Assembly: GCF_000233955.1 (NCBI RefSeq)
Contig: NZ_JH376599.1
Coordinates: forward strand, 2,277 to 66,276
Direction: 5' to 3'
Source: Paraprevotella clara YIT 11840
GTDB taxonomy: Bacteria; Bacteroidota; Bacteroidia; Bacteroidales; Bacteroidaceae
DNA: 64,000 bases
A program made the translations under genes and the position numbers. The notes below the pieces were generated by a model, which saw only the letters and a list, made by a program, of their open reading frames with translations, was not told the origin of the DNA and made no database searches. Positions 42,808-52,130 of the stretch are shown here, piece by piece; the stretch's first letter is position 1; each line of letters opens with the position of its first letter.

Positions 42808-45800
42808 GCGTCAGTCTGTTTGATGTGGAAGAATAAAGCATAAAGTATAGGAATAAATAAGAGGGTAATGAGTGTGCCGAACAACAGGCCGCCCATAATG
42901 GAAGCTGCCAATGAGCCGAACATGGAATCCGTCAACAGGGGAATCATACCCAGAATCGTGGTAAGCGAAGCCATCATGACCGGTCGCAACCGGCTTTGTG
43001 CACTGTCGATGAGTGCTGTGGTAGGTTCTGTCCCTCGATTGAGCTGCAATGTGATTTCGTCCATCAGTACAATTCCGTTTTTAATAAGCATACCGATAAG
43101 TCCCAAGGTACCTACGATGGCAACAAAGTTGAAGGTCTTTCCGGTTATGAGCATGACCGCTACGACACCGACTAATATGAAAGGCAGACAGCAGAAGATG
43201 ATAAGCGGTTTCCGATAGTCTTTGAATAACATAATCAGGATGGTAATCATGAGGATGATGGCGAAAGGGAAGTTGCGGAACAAGTACTCCATAGACTGGT
43301 TGTTGGCCGCTTTTTCTCCTTGCCATTCCAAACTATAACCTTCTGGAAGAACGATCTGTTCTATTAAAGGGGCGATGCTTTGCCAAGCCTTTTCCGTTTC
43401 TATTCCCGGAGCCGGAGAACATTGTACGCTTTGGCTACGTTGTCCGTTATAACGTGGAATGACCGGATCTTCCCAACGTATATCTACTTTTTTGCTGATT
43501 TGCTTTAATGGCGTACTGCCCATCAGGCTTTCCACGAGTTCTTCTTTTGACAAGGTTCCGGATTTCAGTTTCACCATGGTTTCCTCGTTGAGGAGCCCGT
43601 TCAGCGAAGGTAAGGAAGAAAACACTTGGGCGTTGTTCAGGTCTTCTATAGGTTTCCCTTTTTCGTTTAGGCAACGTAGGTAAATGTTGTCCCGATGAAT
43701 ACCTTGATAAAATGAACCGATGGGAATGCCGCTGGTTGCTGTAAGTAATGACATGCTGACATCATTTCGGCTTAATCCTAATGTACGTGCAGCCGGTTGG
43801 TCGTATTCGATTGTGAGTACCGGTATTTGCGGATCCCAGTTGGTGGTGATAAGTCTTACCTCCGGACTTTTTTCCATGATGACCCGTGCACTGTCGGCCA
43901 GCCTGTGAAGTACGGCTGGATCCGGACCCAAGAATTGTGCTTCGATAGGATATTTCTTGAACATCAGATTGTAGCGTTTCATCTTGACATAAGCGTCAGG
44001 ATAGTGGGCTGTCAGGTAGTCTTGAATCTCGTCCATGTGATTTTCCAACTCTTCCGGTGAGGTGAAATCGATAATCAATTCTCCGTACGATAATGAGGGG
44101 TTGGCAATGCTGCGCACCAAATTATAACGGCCGGGAGTTCCTCCTACTGAACGGGTTACGTGCGTGATTTCTTTGCGGCTTTTCAGGTAGGTTTCTATCT
44201 CTTCCAGGTCATGTGCCACACGGGATGAGTTGGTACCTTCCGGTAATTTGTATTCCATATACATTTGGTTATACACCATGTCGGGGAAGAAACCTTGCCG
44301 CATGTAACGGTAGCCCCAGGCTGACAATCCTAACAAAGCAATCATGGACAGCACAAAGCTCCAGCGGTGGTGCAGGCCGAAAGAGAGTGACTTACGCAAA
44401 AGGGCATACGGCCAACCTTTGTAAACCCGTTTGCCGGAGACGTTTTGCTCTACTTCTGGATGAAGACGGCGTTCGGCCATTAAGGGTACATGCACCAGGG
44501 CCAGCACCCAACTTAATAGTAAGGATACGGCCAGAACGATAAATAAGTCTCGCGTGTAGACGCCAGCCGTGTCAGGAGACATGAAGATGGGGAGGAAAGC
44601 GATAATGGCTATCAGTGTAGCTCCCAATAGAGGCATTGATGTTTGCCGTCCGATGGCCGTCATGGCTTCCATTCTGTTTTTCCCGGCTTTCAGGTCTACC
44701 AGGATGCCGTCTACGATGACGATGGCATTGTCTACAAGCATCCCCATCGCCAATACGAATGCAGCTAATGACACACGTTGCATGGTGCCATCCATGGTTT
44801 CCAGAAATAAGAAGGAACCGAATACTGTGACGATTAAGCTGATTCCGATAATCAATCCGCTTTTGAATCCCATGGTCAGCATGAGGATGAACACTACGAT
44901 AATGACAGATTCGACCAGATTGACGACGAAAGTTCCTAAAGAATCTCCGACACGTTCCGGTTGATAGAATACTTTATGATAGTCAACTCCTGCCGGCAAA
45001 CGTTTGTCCTTCAGTTGGGATAGTTCCTTTTCAACGGCACTTCCCACTTTGACGATATCCGATCCTGTGGAAGCTGCTATCAGGATACCGATGGAACGTT
45101 CGCCGTCGTAGAACATCTCATTCCGTGTGGGCGATTCGTAATTTTTTTCGATGCGGGCAATGTCTCGTAGGCGAAGTTGGTCGTCGTCATGTCCTTGTAT
45201 GAGCATGTTGCCGATGTCTTCCACTGTTTGGAACTTATTGTTTACCGTAACACGGATACGGTTGTCTCCATTTTCGTAATATCCGGTGTAAGTGGTTTGG
45301 TTCTGTCCATTTAGAGTTGCCAACACTTCAGCCGGTTTTACACCGAGGTTGGCCATACGGTCTTGTAGTAGAGATATGTTGATACATTCCGGTCGCTTGC
45401 CATACAGTTCTACGCGGTCAATTCCTTTCAGTACAGTGAGTTCTCGTTTGATGAGTTCTGCATAGTCAGACAGTTCACGATCGCTCAGACCGTCTCCGGT
45501 GAGGGCATAAAACATGCCGTATACATTTCCGAAATCATCTTTTACTATCGGTGCGGAGACTCCGGCGGGCAACGTATTCCGTACGTCTTCTACTTTGCGT
45601 CTGAGAAGATCCCAGTATTGTTCCACTTCGTCGTCCTTGACGGTGGTCAGCAGTTCCACTTGAATGAGTGAGAGGTCGTTATAAGAATAACTTTCTATGT
45701 TGTCAATGCCTCCCATGTTACGGATATTTTTTTCCAAAACATCGGTCACTTCTAGTTCTACCTGGTGGGCGGAAGCACCGGGATAAGTGGTGACAATCAT

Positions 45801-45938
45801 GGCCGTTTTGACTTTGATTTCGGGATCTTCCAATTTACTCATTTCGTAGCATGACCATGCTCCGCCGACCAAAAGAACCGCAATAAAGAAATAGACCAGA
45901 TTACGGTTTTTAAAAGCCCATTTGCTGATGTCTGTCAT
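42804..45938 (-). CDS. RND family efflux permease (AcrB-like)
   Basis: A 1044-aa proton-driven inner-membrane pump with 12 transmembrane segments and two periplasmic porter loops. In TM4 the usual Asp-Asp pair reads Asp403-Asn404 (GMLVDNAIVIVD), so one acidic residue of the proton relay is replaced. Family repeats such as YPGASAHQVELEVTDVLE and IAIIAFLPIF are clear. It overlaps both the adaptor gene and the TolC gene by 4 nt. Substrates cannot be told from sequence. Confidence 0.94.
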   Translation of the reverse strand: MTDISKWAFKNRNLVYFFIAVLLVGGAWSCYEMSKLEDPEIKVKTAMIVTTYPGASAHQVELEVTDVLEKNIRNMGGIDNIESYSYNDLSLIQVELLTTVKDDEVEQYWDLLRRKVEDVRNTLPAGVSAPIVKDDFGNVYGMFYALTGDGLSDRELSDYAELIKRELTVLKGIDRVELYGKRPECINISLLQDRMANLGVKPAEVLATLNGQNQTTYTGYYENGDNRIRVTVNNKFQTVEDIGNMLIQGHDDDQLRLRDIARIEKNYESPTRNEMFYDGERSIGILIAASTGSDIVKVGSAVEKELSQLKDKRLPAGVDYHKVFYQPERVGDSLGTFVVNLVESVIIVVFILMLTMGFKSGLIIGISLIVTVFGSFLFLETMDGTMQRVSLAAFVLAMGMLVDNAIVIVDGILVDLKAGKNRMEAMTAIGRQTSMPLLGATLIAIIAFLPIFMSPDTAGVYTRDLFIVLAVSLLLSWVLALVHVPLMAERRLHPEVEQNVSGKRVYKGWPYALLRKSLSFGLHHRWSFVLSMIALLGLSAWGYRYMRQGFFPDMVYNQMYMEYKLPEGTNSSRVAHDLEEIETYLKSRKEITHVTRSVGGTPGRYNLVRSIANPSLSYGELIIDFTSPEELENHMDEIQDYLTAHYPDAYVKMKRYNLMFKKYPIEAQFLGPDPAVLHRLADSARVIMEKSPEVRLITTNWDPQIPVLTIEYDQPAARTLGLSRNDVSMSLLTATSGIPIGSFYQGIHRDNIYLRCLNEKGKPIEDLNNAQVFSSLPSLNGLLNEETMVKLKSGTLSKEELVESLMGSTPLKQISKKVDIRWEDPVIPRYNGQRSQSVQCSPAPGIETEKAWQSIAPLIEQIVLPEGYSLEWQGEKAANNQSMEYLFRNFPFAIILMITILIMLFKDYRKPLIIFCCLPFILVGVVAVMLITGKTFNFVAIVGTLGLIGMLIKNGIVLMDEITLQLNRGTEPTTALIDSAQSRLRPVMMASLTTILGMIPLLTDSMFGSLAASIMGGLLFGTLITLLFIPILYALFFHIKQTDA

Positions 45939-47002
45939 AACAATCCTCCGATATTGGTTTTACTGACGGCCGGTAGGGGCATTACGCTTTCTCCGTCTTG
46001 AATGTGATGGATGCCCGAAGAGACGATGAGGTCTCCCGGTTTGATTTGTGCCGAAATGATAGTCGCTCTGCCGTCGGTTTGTAGCCCGATGAGGGTTACG
46101 TTACGTTTATAAACTTTCTTTTGTGCGGCATCGTAAAGGAAAACATTTGTTTTGCCGTCTTCGTACAATATGGCGCTTCCCGGGATTGACATCGGGGCAT
46201 TTTCTGCTGTATCGCAGAGGATGGTCACCATGGTGTTCATGCCGGGAGACGGTTGAGGCTGGTCGGTATCTTCCTGTCTTAGGCGCATGGTATACAATTG
46301 GTTGGCGTTAGCTTTCGGAATGATATAGAGTGGTTGAAGACTATAATGCTTGTCCGGATAGATATCGAATGTACAATAGTATTGTTTGAATTGCCCGCGG
46401 CGTATATATTCGGCAGCAGGCAGATTGATTTCCACTTCCGTCCGTCCGTCGCCGATCATGGTAATGACCGGCATGCCTGCACCTACTGTTTCGTAGGGTT
46501 CGAATAGATGTTTGTCTATATAGCCGTCAAAAGGTGCACACAATCGCGTGTAGGACAATTGGTCTTTATGGTGATTGTATTTGGCTGTGATTTGTTTTAG
46601 TCCATATTCTGCCTTGTCGTTTGCTGCCGGTGTGGTACCTCCGTCTTTGTAGAGAGCCATGACTCGTTCTGCCTCACTCTTCACTTGTAGGTATTCTGCC
46701 TCCGTGGCATCCAGTTGTATTTGGTAATCCGTAGGGTCGAGGTCTGCCAGGAGTTGCCCCTTTCGTACCCGTGCTCCGTCTTTTACGTATATTCTACGGA
46801 TGGTTCCGCTGACTCTGAATGACAGGCTGGCGTCTTCCGCTGCCTTTACTTTACCCGGATATTGAAGGATACTCTGTTCGGCGGCGGAAATCACGGTGTC
46901 TGTTTTTACGGTTTGTAAACGACTACTTTCCTGTCGCGTGTGTGAGCAAGCTGTGAATAAAAAAAGGATAAATCCTCCTATGATAACATTAAACTTCTTC
47001 AT
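45935..47002 (-). CDS. RND periplasmic adaptor (membrane fusion) lipoprotein
   Basis: A 355-aa lipoprotein adaptor with lipobox LFTAC near residue 19. A barrel-sandwich lipoyl half lies at about 60-90 (LSFRVSGTIRRIYVKDGARVRKGQ), followed by a short helical hairpin, the second lipoyl half (LCAPFDGYID) and a beta-barrel domain. It links the pump to the outer-membrane channel. First gene of the operon, with a TATATTTG element 25 nt upstream. The AraC regulator divergent from it is the natural candidate for control. Confidence 0.93.
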   Translation of the reverse strand: MKKFNVIIGGFILFLFTACSHTRQESSRLQTVKTDTVISAAEQSILQYPGKVKAAEDASLSFRVSGTIRRIYVKDGARVRKGQLLADLDPTDYQIQLDATEAEYLQVKSEAERVMALYKDGGTTPAANDKAEYGLKQITAKYNHHKDQLSYTRLCAPFDGYIDKHLFEPYETVGAGMPVITMIGDGRTEVEINLPAAEYIRRGQFKQYYCTFDIYPDKHYSLQPLYIIPKANANQLYTMRLRQEDTDQPQPSPGMNTMVTILCDTAENAPMSIPGSAILYEDGKTNVFLYDAAQKKVYKRNVTLIGLQTDGRATIISAQIKPGDLIVSSGIHHIQDGESVMPLPAVSKTNIGGLL

Positions 47003-47027
47003 AAAAATAGTTCTCTGGTTCTACATG

Positions 47028-47058
47028 CAAATATATCGGGTTTGTCGGATATTTGAAA
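47028..47058 (-). promoter_or_regulatory. Promoter of the first RND operon
   Basis: The minus strand reads TTTC (47055-47058), 19 nt, then TATATTTG (47028-47035). The -7 half is exact and the -33 half is one base off. It lies within the divergent region shared with the AraC gene. Confidence 0.65.
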
Positions 47059-47173
47059 GTTCTAAAGGGCTTATTTTTTGTCTGATTTGTATGTTTTTAA
47101 CTACCGATGTGACTAAAGTTTTTCAGAATTATATTTATTTTGTTCCAATGAATAGTTTTATTAATAATTAAGG

Positions 47174-48067
47174 ATGGAGCAAGCTATGATTCCTATACGG
47201 GTAAGCCGTTTGTCCGATTGGAAAATATATGGTTCTCAGTGGGGACATTTGCGTTCCACGCTTGATCGATGCGGTGTGTTCTTTTGTCGTGCGGGAGAAG
47301 TGGAATTGGAAATAGACAATACACCTTATATAATAAAGCCGGGAGATATTTGTTTTTATGTGGCTTCGGCTTTGGTACGCGTATTGCGTGTCGGTGGAGA
47401 AATAGACGGTGTCGTGGTAGAGGTGGATGTGGATTATATTTTGCCTATCAGTAATAAAGTGTTGAATGTACAGGATATTTTGTTCATGCGCGACCATCCT
47501 TGTATTACGCTGACAGATGCGCAGTGTCGGTATGTGGATAAACTTTTGGAACTTTATATGCGTAGGATAAAAGAAGGAGATGGGCAAGTGGGCAGTTCAA
47601 AATGCCGTTCCTTGAAAGTCGAGTTGATCAAAGCCGGCGGGCAAGCATTATTTTATGAATTGCTGATGATATACTATACCAACCGGCCGATGCATCCTGT
47701 ACAACGGACACAGAAAGATATTATTTTTCAACGTTTCATTGTTGATTTGTTCAATCATTACCGGGCAGAGCGCGAAGTTCTTTTCTATGCGGAAAGACAG
47801 AACCTCTCGGCACGTTACTTTTCTTCGGTTGTGAAAGAAAAGTCCGGGCGTAGTGTTTTGCAATGGATCATACAGATGGTGATTTCAGAAGCCAAACAGC
47901 TATTGGAGTGTTCGGAGTTGAGCATTAAGGAAATTGCAGTCAGGTTGAATTTCTGTACGCAATCGTTTTTCGGAAAGTATTTCAAGCAATATGTAGGTAT
48001 GTCTCCGAAAGAATATCGTGAACGTTCTTTTTATCCTCGGAAAGAGGTTGTTTTTGACAATCAGTAA
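47174..48067 (+). CDS. AraC family transcriptional regulator
   Basis: A 297-aa protein with an N-terminal cupin-like sensor (KPGDICFYVASALVRVL, about residues 40-80) and a C-terminal AraC DNA-binding domain ending in LNFCTQSFFGKYFKQYVGMSPKEYRER. It is divergent from an RND efflux operon and lies upstream of the flavodoxin/Tat operon, so either may be its target. A TTATTTTG sequence about 25 nt upstream of the ATG resembles the one before the other AraC gene at 34171. It is AT-rich relative to neighbours. Confidence 0.9.
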   Translation: MEQAMIPIRVSRLSDWKIYGSQWGHLRSTLDRCGVFFCRAGEVELEIDNTPYIIKPGDICFYVASALVRVLRVGGEIDGVVVEVDVDYILPISNKVLNVQDILFMRDHPCITLTDAQCRYVDKLLELYMRRIKEGDGQVGSSKCRSLKVELIKAGGQALFYELLMIYYTNRPMHPVQRTQKDIIFQRFIVDLFNHYRAEREVLFYAERQNLSARYFSSVVKEKSGRSVLQWIIQMVISEAKQLLECSELSIKEIAVRLNFCTQSFFGKYFKQYVGMSPKEYRERSFYPRKEVVFDNQ

Positions 48068-48119
48068 AAAGGGTAAGGATATCCGTAATCCGTATATCGG
48101 AGCGTTGGGGATTATGTTC

Positions 48120-48127
48120 TATTTTTG
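48120..48127 (+). promoter_or_regulatory. Promoter -7 element (TATTTTTG) for the flavodoxin/Tat operon
   Basis: An exact TAnnTTTG match, 43 nt upstream of the chosen flavodoxin ATG and 52 nt after the AraC stop. No clear -33 element, which would fit a regulator-dependent promoter. Confidence 0.6.
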
Positions 48128-48170
48128 CAGGTGTAAAGAAATGAATCGACGAACGAAAAAAGTATTGGGT

Positions 48171-48731
48171 ATGAAAACAAAATTCTTAGGAGTATTTCTC
48201 ATGATGTGGGCGATGATAGGCTTGGAAGCCGGTGCACAGCATACGGCAAATGCGAAGAAAGTGTTGGTTGCGTATTTTTCATGGTCGGGGAATACACGTA
48301 ATTTGGCTCATCAGATTCAAGAACTGACGGGTGGAGACCTTTTCGAGATAGAGACTGTAAAAGCGTATCCGGAAAAATATCGGTCGTGTACGGAGTATGC
48401 TAAGAAGGAAAAGGAGGCTGATGCGCGTCCGGCTTTGAAAAGCAAAGTCAAAGATATGGATGCCTATGACGTGGTTTATGTGGGTTTTCCGAACTGGTGG
48501 GGAACGGCACCAATGGCTATTTGGAGTTTCTTGGAGGGGTATGACCTGACTGGAAAAACGGTGATACCTTTCTGTACGCATGGCGGCGGTGGGGAGCAAA
48601 AATGCTTTAGTGATTTTGCCCGGCATGCGGGTAAGGCTGATTTGAAGAAAGGCTTTATTTGCCATGGTGGGACGGTGGGGGATGCTCGCCCGAAGGTGGA
48701 ACGATGGTTGGAAGAAATCGGTATGAAATAG
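48171..48731 (+). CDS. Exported flavodoxin-like protein
   Basis: A 186-aa protein with a Sec signal peptide (KTKFLGVFLMMWAMIGLEAGA) followed by a flavodoxin fold. The FMN phosphate loop is YFSWSGNTRNLA and the isoalloxazine loops are GFPNWWGTAP and the CTHGGGGEQKC segment. Most flavodoxins are cytoplasmic, so the signal peptide is notable, although similar exported forms occur in Bacteroides. Two Cys residues flank the third loop. The start could instead be the ATG at 48141. It is the first gene of a seven-gene iron-sulfur/Tat operon. Confidence 0.88.
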   Translation: MKTKFLGVFLMMWAMIGLEAGAQHTANAKKVLVAYFSWSGNTRNLAHQIQELTGGDLFEIETVKAYPEKYRSCTEYAKKEKEADARPALKSKVKDMDAYDVVYVGFPNWWGTAPMAIWSFLEGYDLTGKTVIPFCTHGGGGEQKCFSDFARHAGKADLKKGFICHGGTVGDARPKVERWLEEIGMK

Positions 48732-48751
48732 AAAGGGTTAAAAAAGTGGTT

Positions 48752-50257
48752 ATGAGATTGAAAAGAATCAGGCAAGTTGCGGCATGTATCTGTTTTGTCC
48801 TTGTCACACTGTTATTTCTTGACTTTACGGGAGTCGTGCAGGGATGGTTCGGATGGTTGGCCAAGATACAATTCATTCCGGCATTGTTGGCTTTGAATCT
48901 CGGAGTGGTTGTAGCTTTGGTGCTGCTCACTTGCGTCTTCGGACGGGTGTATTGTTCCGTGATTTGCCCGCTCGGGGTGTTTCAGGACGTGGTTTCCCGT
49001 ATGGGAGGCAAGTACAAAAAGAACCGTTTCCGCTATTCTCCGGCTCTGTCATGGTTGAGATACGGGGTGTTGGCTTTGTTTGTAGCCGTTTGTGGTGCCG
49101 GACTTTGGGCCGGTGCAACTGGACTTATGGGGTGGGCAGGCCTGTTGGAGCCGTATAGTGCTTACGGACGTATGGCTTCCAATCTGCTGGCTCCTTTTTA
49201 TCGTTGGGGAAACAATTTGTTAGCCTATATGGCCGAGCGTATGGACAGTTATGCTTTTTATGAAGCGGAGGTCTGGATGAAAGGGCTTTCCGTATTAGGC
49301 GTGGCTTTGCTGACTTTCGTTGTGCTGTCCGTGTTGGCTTGGCGGAACGGGCGTACTTATTGTAACACGATTTGCCCGGTTGGCACGCTATTAGGTTTCC
49401 TGTCCCGTTATGCCTGGTTAAAACCGGTGATAGACACTTCAAAGTGTGTGAATTGCAATTTGTGTGAACGTAATTGCAAGGCGTCGTGCATCCATATTAA
49501 GGAACATAAGATAGATTACAGCCGTTGCGTGGCTTGTATGAACTGCATAGACAAATGCCCTAAGAAAGCTATACATTATGTCCGTCCGTCGGCTGTAGCC
49601 CAAGTGGCTCCGGAAAAGGGGGGACCGGATAATGGCCGCCGCAGTTTTCTGGCCGTAGCTTCATGGTTTGCGGCCGGTTCCTGGATAAGGGCGCAGGAAA
49701 AGAAAGTAGACGGTGGGTTGGCCGTGATAGAGGAGAAAAAGATTCCGGAGCGTAAGGTGCACTTAAAACCGGCAGGAGCGCAAGGAGTACACAATTTTGC
49801 TTCGCATTGTACGGCCTGTCAGTTGTGTGTATCGGCTTGTCCCAATGATGTCTTGCGTCCTTCTTCTTCGATAGAAACGTGGATGCAGCCTGAAATGTCT
49901 TACGAACGCGGGTATTGCCGTCCGGAATGTGTAAGATGTACCGAGGTTTGTCCGAACGGTGCCATACGCTCCCTGACGGTGGCTGAAAAATCGTCCGTAC
50001 AGATTGGTCATGCCGTGTTCGTATATGAGAATTGTGTGGTGAATACAGACGGTGTGGAATGCGGAAACTGTGCCCGTCATTGTCCGTCGGGAGCCATCCA
50101 AATGGTGCCGTCCGTGTCCGGAATCCCTGATTCTCCCCGACTCCCGGTCGTGAATGAAGAGCGTTGCATCGGTTGCGGATCCTGTGAAAATCTTTGTCCG
50201 GCACGCCCGTTCAGTGCCATTTATGTAGAGGGACATGAGACCCATCGTTTCATTTAA
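48752..50257 (+). CDS. NapH-like membrane polyferredoxin fusion
   Basis: A 501-aa electron-transfer protein. Residues 1-215 form an NapH/RdxA-type domain with about four transmembrane helices and two YCSVICPLG/YCNTICPVG motifs. Two 4Fe-4S motifs follow (CVNCNLCERNC and CVACMNCIDKCP, about 230-270). At residues 294-310 a twin-arginine-like stretch GRRSFLAVASWFAAG appears, and then about four more ferredoxin motifs (CTACQLCVSACP, CVRCTEVCP, CGNCARHCP, CIGCGSCENLCP). It looks like NapH fused to a NapG-like exported polyferredoxin. The frame is open 31 codons upstream into the flavodoxin gene; the ATG at 48752 is preferred. Confidence 0.88.
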   Translation: MRLKRIRQVAACICFVLVTLLFLDFTGVVQGWFGWLAKIQFIPALLALNLGVVVALVLLTCVFGRVYCSVICPLGVFQDVVSRMGGKYKKNRFRYSPALSWLRYGVLALFVAVCGAGLWAGATGLMGWAGLLEPYSAYGRMASNLLAPFYRWGNNLLAYMAERMDSYAFYEAEVWMKGLSVLGVALLTFVVLSVLAWRNGRTYCNTICPVGTLLGFLSRYAWLKPVIDTSKCVNCNLCERNCKASCIHIKEHKIDYSRCVACMNCIDKCPKKAIHYVRPSAVAQVAPEKGGPDNGRRSFLAVASWFAAGSWIRAQEKKVDGGLAVIEEKKIPERKVHLKPAGAQGVHNFASHCTACQLCVSACPNDVLRPSSSIETWMQPEMSYERGYCRPECVRCTEVCPNGAIRSLTVAEKSSVQIGHAVFVYENCVVNTDGVECGNCARHCPSGAIQMVPSVSGIPDSPRLPVVNEERCIGCGSCENLCPARPFSAIYVEGHETHRFI

Positions 50258-50272
50258 TCAAAGTGCTGCAAC

Positions 50273-51673
50273 ATGGAAAAGACTAAAAAAGATATGGACC
50301 GACGTAAGTTTCTGAAGCTTTTGGGAGTCGGTGCGGCAGTCACGTCGGCTGCGTTTTACGGTTGCCGTCCGGAGCGGAAAACGGCTTCCGGCAGCCTGTC
50401 GGGAGAAATACCTACGGACAAAATGACTTATCGTACGAATCCTTCTACCGGAGACAAAGTTTCGATATTGGGCTACGGGTGCATGCGCCTCCCGACGATT
50501 GAAAAGGAAGGAGAAGAGGGCGGAGACGAGATAGACCAGGAAATGGTGAACCGCCAGGTGGACTATGCGTTGGCTCACGGGTTGAATTACTTCGATACCT
50601 CCCCCGCTTATTGCAAAGGGCGTTCGGAGCGTGCCATGGGAATTGCTTTGAGTCGCCATCCGCGCAAGAGTTATTTCATTGCCACGAAACTTTCCAATTT
50701 CGCTCCGGCCACGTGGAGTCGTGAAGCTTCGTTGGCCATGTACCGTAACTCGATGAAAGAATTGCAAGTGGATTATATAGACTACATGCTGTTGCACGGT
50801 GTAGGGATGGGAGACGGTATGAAGGAGTTCAATGCCCGTTACATGGACAACGGGCTTCTGGATTTCCTGCTCGAAGAACGGAAAGCCGGGCGTATCCGTA
50901 ATCTGGGATTCTCCTATCATGGCGACATCAAGGTGTTCGATTATTTGCTTTCACGGCACGACGAGTATCAATGGGATTTTGTGCAAATACAGTTAAACTA
51001 TTTGGACTGGCGGCATGCCAAGGAAATCAACGAGCGGAATACGAATGCAGAATATTTGTATGACGAATTGGCTAAGCGCAAGATCCCGGCTGTAATCATG
51101 GAGCCGCTCTTAGGAGGCCGTTTGTCAAAGGTGCACGACCATGTCGTGGCTCGTCTCAAGCAACGTGAGCCGGAGCGCAGTGTAGCTTCGTGGGCTTTCC
51201 GCTTTGCCGGGACTTTTCCCGATGTACTTACGGTGTTGAGTGGCATGACCTATATGGAACATTTGGAGGATAATTTGCATACGTACTGCCCGTTGCAACC
51301 TTTGACAGACGAGGAAATGACATTCTTATTCGACACGGCAGACCTGATGATGCAGTATCCCACTGTGCCCTGCAATGATTGCAAATATTGTATGCCTTGT
51401 CCTTACGGCATTGATATTCCGTCTATTTTGGTACATTATAACAAGTGCGTCAATCAGGGCAACGTGCCGGAAAGTGCGCAAGAAGAGAACTACCGGAAGG
51501 CGCGCCGTGCTTTTTTGGTAGGGTATGACCGGAGTGTGCCGCGTTTGCGGCAGGCCGACCATTGTATCGGATGCCGTCAGTGCGTGCCTCATTGTCCGCA
51601 AAGTATCGACATTCCGGCTGAGTTGCATCGTATAGACCGTTTTGTGGAACAACTGAAACAGGGGACTTTATGA
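50273..51673 (+). CDS. Tat-exported aldo/keto reductase with 4Fe-4S domain
   Basis: A 466-aa protein that starts with a twin-arginine signal, DRRKFLKLLGVG (Arg10-Arg11), ending near Cys31 with a possible lipobox. The aldo/keto reductase barrel (about 60-360) keeps the tetrad Asp108, Tyr113, Lys139 and His175. A C-terminal ferredoxin-like region has CNDCKYCMPCPYG and CIGCRQCVPHCPQ. It may reduce a carbonyl substrate with electrons from the neighbouring polyferredoxin, since NADPH is not expected outside the cytoplasm. That is inference. It lies 15 nt after the previous gene and overlaps the next by 4 nt. Confidence 0.9.
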   Translation: MEKTKKDMDRRKFLKLLGVGAAVTSAAFYGCRPERKTASGSLSGEIPTDKMTYRTNPSTGDKVSILGYGCMRLPTIEKEGEEGGDEIDQEMVNRQVDYALAHGLNYFDTSPAYCKGRSERAMGIALSRHPRKSYFIATKLSNFAPATWSREASLAMYRNSMKELQVDYIDYMLLHGVGMGDGMKEFNARYMDNGLLDFLLEERKAGRIRNLGFSYHGDIKVFDYLLSRHDEYQWDFVQIQLNYLDWRHAKEINERNTNAEYLYDELAKRKIPAVIMEPLLGGRLSKVHDHVVARLKQREPERSVASWAFRFAGTFPDVLTVLSGMTYMEHLEDNLHTYCPLQPLTDEEMTFLFDTADLMMQYPTVPCNDCKYCMPCPYGIDIPSILVHYNKCVNQGNVPESAQEENYRKARRAFLVGYDRSVPRLRQADHCIGCRQCVPHCPQSIDIPAELHRIDRFVEQLKQGTL

Positions 51674-52092
51674 AAGAAGAGTTGCAAGATTTGATAGACT
51701 TGTTGCATGAGCGGAAGTGTTCTTGTGTGCTTCGTAACGGGGAAATCTACACCTTTGAGCGGCGGGGAGTGGAAGACCTGTATGCCCTGTTGCGGGAACA
51801 GTCCGGCCTGCTTCTCGGTGCCGATGTGGCCGATAAGGTCGTAGGGAAGGGAGCTGCTGCACTCATGGTATTGGGACGGGTAAGGCGAGTATATGCCGAC
51901 GTGCTTAGCGAGCCGGCTTACGGACTGTTGTTTCAAACGGGAATCTCAGTGTCTTACGGACGGTTGGTTTCCGCTATACGGAATCGTGCGGGAAACGGTT
52001 GGTGCCCGGTGGAAACGCTTTGCCGCGATAAGGAGACGGCAGAAGAATGCCTGCCTCTGATAGCCGGTTTTGTGGAACGTCTGCGGATATGA
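51670..52092 (+). CDS. DUF1893 protein
   Basis: A 140-aa protein of DUF1893, recognisable by CSCVLRNGEIYTFERRGVEDLYALLRE and the GADVADKVVGKGAAALMVLGRV core. No signal peptide, so probably cytoplasmic. Function unknown. It is translationally coupled to the reductase gene by an ATGA overlap, and Cys residues near 17, 19, 112 and 118 might bind a metal or cofactor. Confidence 0.85.
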   Translation: MKEELQDLIDLLHERKCSCVLRNGEIYTFERRGVEDLYALLREQSGLLLGADVADKVVGKGAAALMVLGRVRRVYADVLSEPAYGLLFQTGISVSYGRLVSAIRNRAGNGWCPVETLCRDKETAEECLPLIAGFVERLRI

Positions 52093-52130
52093 AATACAAT
52101 AATATAATAACATAAAGAAGGAATAAGAAT

